A DNA stretch of 64,000 nt from Chrysemys picta bellii (taxonomy: Eukaryota > Chordata > Testudines > Emydidae), in NCBI RefSeq assembly GCF_011386835.1, contig NC_088809.1, positions 6,802,001-6,866,000 of the forward strand, written 5' to 3'. This document shows positions 62,642 to 64,000 of the stretch, in pieces (the stretch's first letter is position 1; each line of letters starts with the position of its first letter). Made by a program: the position numbers and the translations under genes. Under the pieces are notes generated by a model. The model saw nothing but the letters and a program-made list of their open reading frames with translations, was not told the DNA's origin and did not search any database.

Positions 62642-63686
62642 AGGGTTGCCAGGCATCTGGTTTTTGTCCCGAACACCTGGTCGAAAAGGGACCCTGGCGA
62701 CTCTGGCGCTGCTGACCGGGCTATTAAAAGTCTGGTCGGCAGTGCAGGGGGGCCCAGGGCTAAGGCAGGCTCCCTGCCTGCCCTAGTTACATGGTGATGC
62801 CAGGTCCCTACGGCCACTAAAGTGCTGGGGCGGCCAGGGACTGGGAAGCTCCACGTGCTGCCCATGCCCCCAGCACCGCCTCTGCAGCTCCCATTGGCTA
62901 GGAATTGTGACCAATGGGAGCTACGGGGGGCGGTGCTTACAGGCGCGAAGGCAGCACACACTGCGCAGTGTCACCTGGCTGCCCATGCGCCCTAGAGGCT
63001 GCTGGGACCTGACGGCTGCTTCCTCAGTGCTGCAGTAAGCACCGTTGGGACCCCGTATCCTCCACACACCCCAACTCCCTGCCCCAGCCTGTCCCCTCCC
63101 ATACCCCAAACCCCTCATCCCCCACCCTACCCCAGAGCCCACACCCCCAGCTGGAGCCCTGACCTCCCTCTTCACCCCAAACCCCTCATCCCCAGCCAGA
63201 GCCCTCACCATCCCCGACTGCAATTCCCTGCCCCTGCCCGGAGTGCCCTCCCACACCTCAAACCCCCATCCCCGAGCCCATACCCCCAGCCAGAGCCCTC
63301 ACACCCCTGCACCCTAACTCCCTACCCCAGCCCAGAGCCTCCTCCTGCACGCCAAACCCCTCATCCCTGGCACCACCCCAGAGCTTGCAGCCCCAGCTGG
63401 AGCCCTGACCTTCCCCTTCACCCCAAACCCTTCATCCGCTGCCCCACCCCAGAGCCCACACCCCCAGCCAGAGCCCTGATTTCCCCCTTCAGCCCAAACC
63501 CCTCATCCCTGGCCCCAGCCCAGAGCCCATACCCCCTCCCATATCCCCACTCCCAGCCTCAGCTTGGTGAAAGTGAGAGAGGGTGGGGAAGAGTGAGCGA
63601 GGGGATGGAGTGAGTGGGGGTGGGGCCTTGGAGAAGGGGCGGGGCAATGGTGTTTGGTTTTGTGCGATTAGAAAGTTGGCAGCCCT
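62642..63686. mobile_element. One-kilobase G+C-rich DNA transposon remnant with internal tandem repeats
   Basis: The left end AGGGTTGCCAGGCATCTGG and right end AGAAAGTTGGCAGCCCT share inverted AGGGYTGCCA termini. The inside has a G+C-rich part (62680-62960) and then a C-rich part (63050-63540) with imperfect tandem units of about 70 to 95 bases, each holding CCAAACCCCTCATCC and CCCAGAGCCC words. TGTAGAT occurs next to both ends (62632 and 63687), which may be a degraded target duplication. No transposase frame was seen. Confidence 0.65.
63050..63540. repeat. C-rich minisatellite-like array
   Basis: About six imperfect units begin with CCAAACCCCTCATCC (near 63102, 63178, 63258, 63353, 63422 and 63492) and differ in length. 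Almost all C is on the plus strand, so the minus strand is rich in short G runs. Confidence 0.75.
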
Positions 63687-63834
63687 TGTAGATTTGCGTG
63701 GTGCTTTTAAACAGATGAATGTATTTCAACCCCGAAATTACTGCATGGCAGTGGTGGATAAAGTGATTCCTGCATCTAGCAGGGCATGGGTTAGCAGTGT
63801 GAGCATAGGACAGGGAGCTTGGAGTTTTAATCTA

Positions 63835-63990
63835 GATTCCCCCCCCATGACTTGGTGTAAGAACTTGGAGAAAGTTACTTGCTTCAGTTCCTCCATCTGT
63901 AAAAACGGGGCTAATAATCTAATTTACCGAGGTTAAGTTTTTCAGTGATATTTCTCATTGTGGTATCTAAGCACTGCGTGCTGGGAAAAT
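63835..63990 (+). repeat. MIR-like SINE fragment
   Basis: CTTGGAGAAAGTTACTTGCT, TCAGTTCCTCCATCTGTAAA and ACGGGGCTAATAATCTAATT are MIR core words, followed by CTAAGCACTGCG near the right end. Confidence 0.7.
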
Positions 63991-64000
63991 TAGTTTGTCT

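Noticed and set aside
63050..63540. CRISPR-like array of regular repeats
   Set aside because: Unit lengths vary, spacers are not unique, and the sequence is a C-rich tandem array inside a vertebrate transposon-like unit.

Overview
The window is vertebrate nuclear DNA, most likely from a turtle. Genes are split by GT-AG introns and two CpG islands mark promoters. The spaces between exons are filled with CR1 LINE fragments, tRNA-headed SINEs carrying a CR1 tail (the design known from cryptodiran turtles), hAT-like and pogo/Tigger-like MITEs, MIR-like SINEs and Penelope-like (PLE) fragments. Assignment to turtle rests on recalled repeat families and was not tested by search.

Three protein genes lie in one orientation, in the order known from human 17q12: PIGW, GGNBP2, DHRS11. 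PIGW (218-1738) has its whole reading frame in one exon and encodes the endoplasmic-reticulum acyltransferase that acylates the inositol of GPI-anchor precursors. GGNBP2 has 13 coding exons, mapped here to the base between 8100 and 33512. They join in frame to 695 codons plus stop, downstream of a CpG island at about 6380-7460. DHRS11 is represented by its first coding exon only (47840-47971), in a second CpG island. The remaining 16 kb looks like its first intron and no further exon was recognised.

By region: 1-2430 PIGW; 2430-6380 repeat-rich intergenic DNA; 6380-8099 GGNBP2 promoter and 5' UTR; 8100-33980 GGNBP2 with repeats in introns; 33980-47600 intergenic DNA with CR1, MIR-like and MITE copies; 47600-48250 DHRS11 promoter and exon 1; 48250-64000 presumed DHRS11 intron 1. 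The genes are neighbours by conserved synteny and show no operon-like coupling.

Two observations deserve most attention. First, four short insertions of Penelope-like ends (5710, 9538, 22325, 35368) are bounded by direct repeats of 12 to 15 bases. Three of them are clear fold-backs, with the element end present in both orientations, and one also contains a small internal inversion. Second, GGNBP2 intron 4 holds an unannotated-looking 126-base open segment (24495-24620) with consensus splice sites. Its phase fits both neighbouring exons, so it could be a 42-codon cassette exon. I found no sign of a wholly new system; most of the rest is ordinary reptile intron and repeat sequence.
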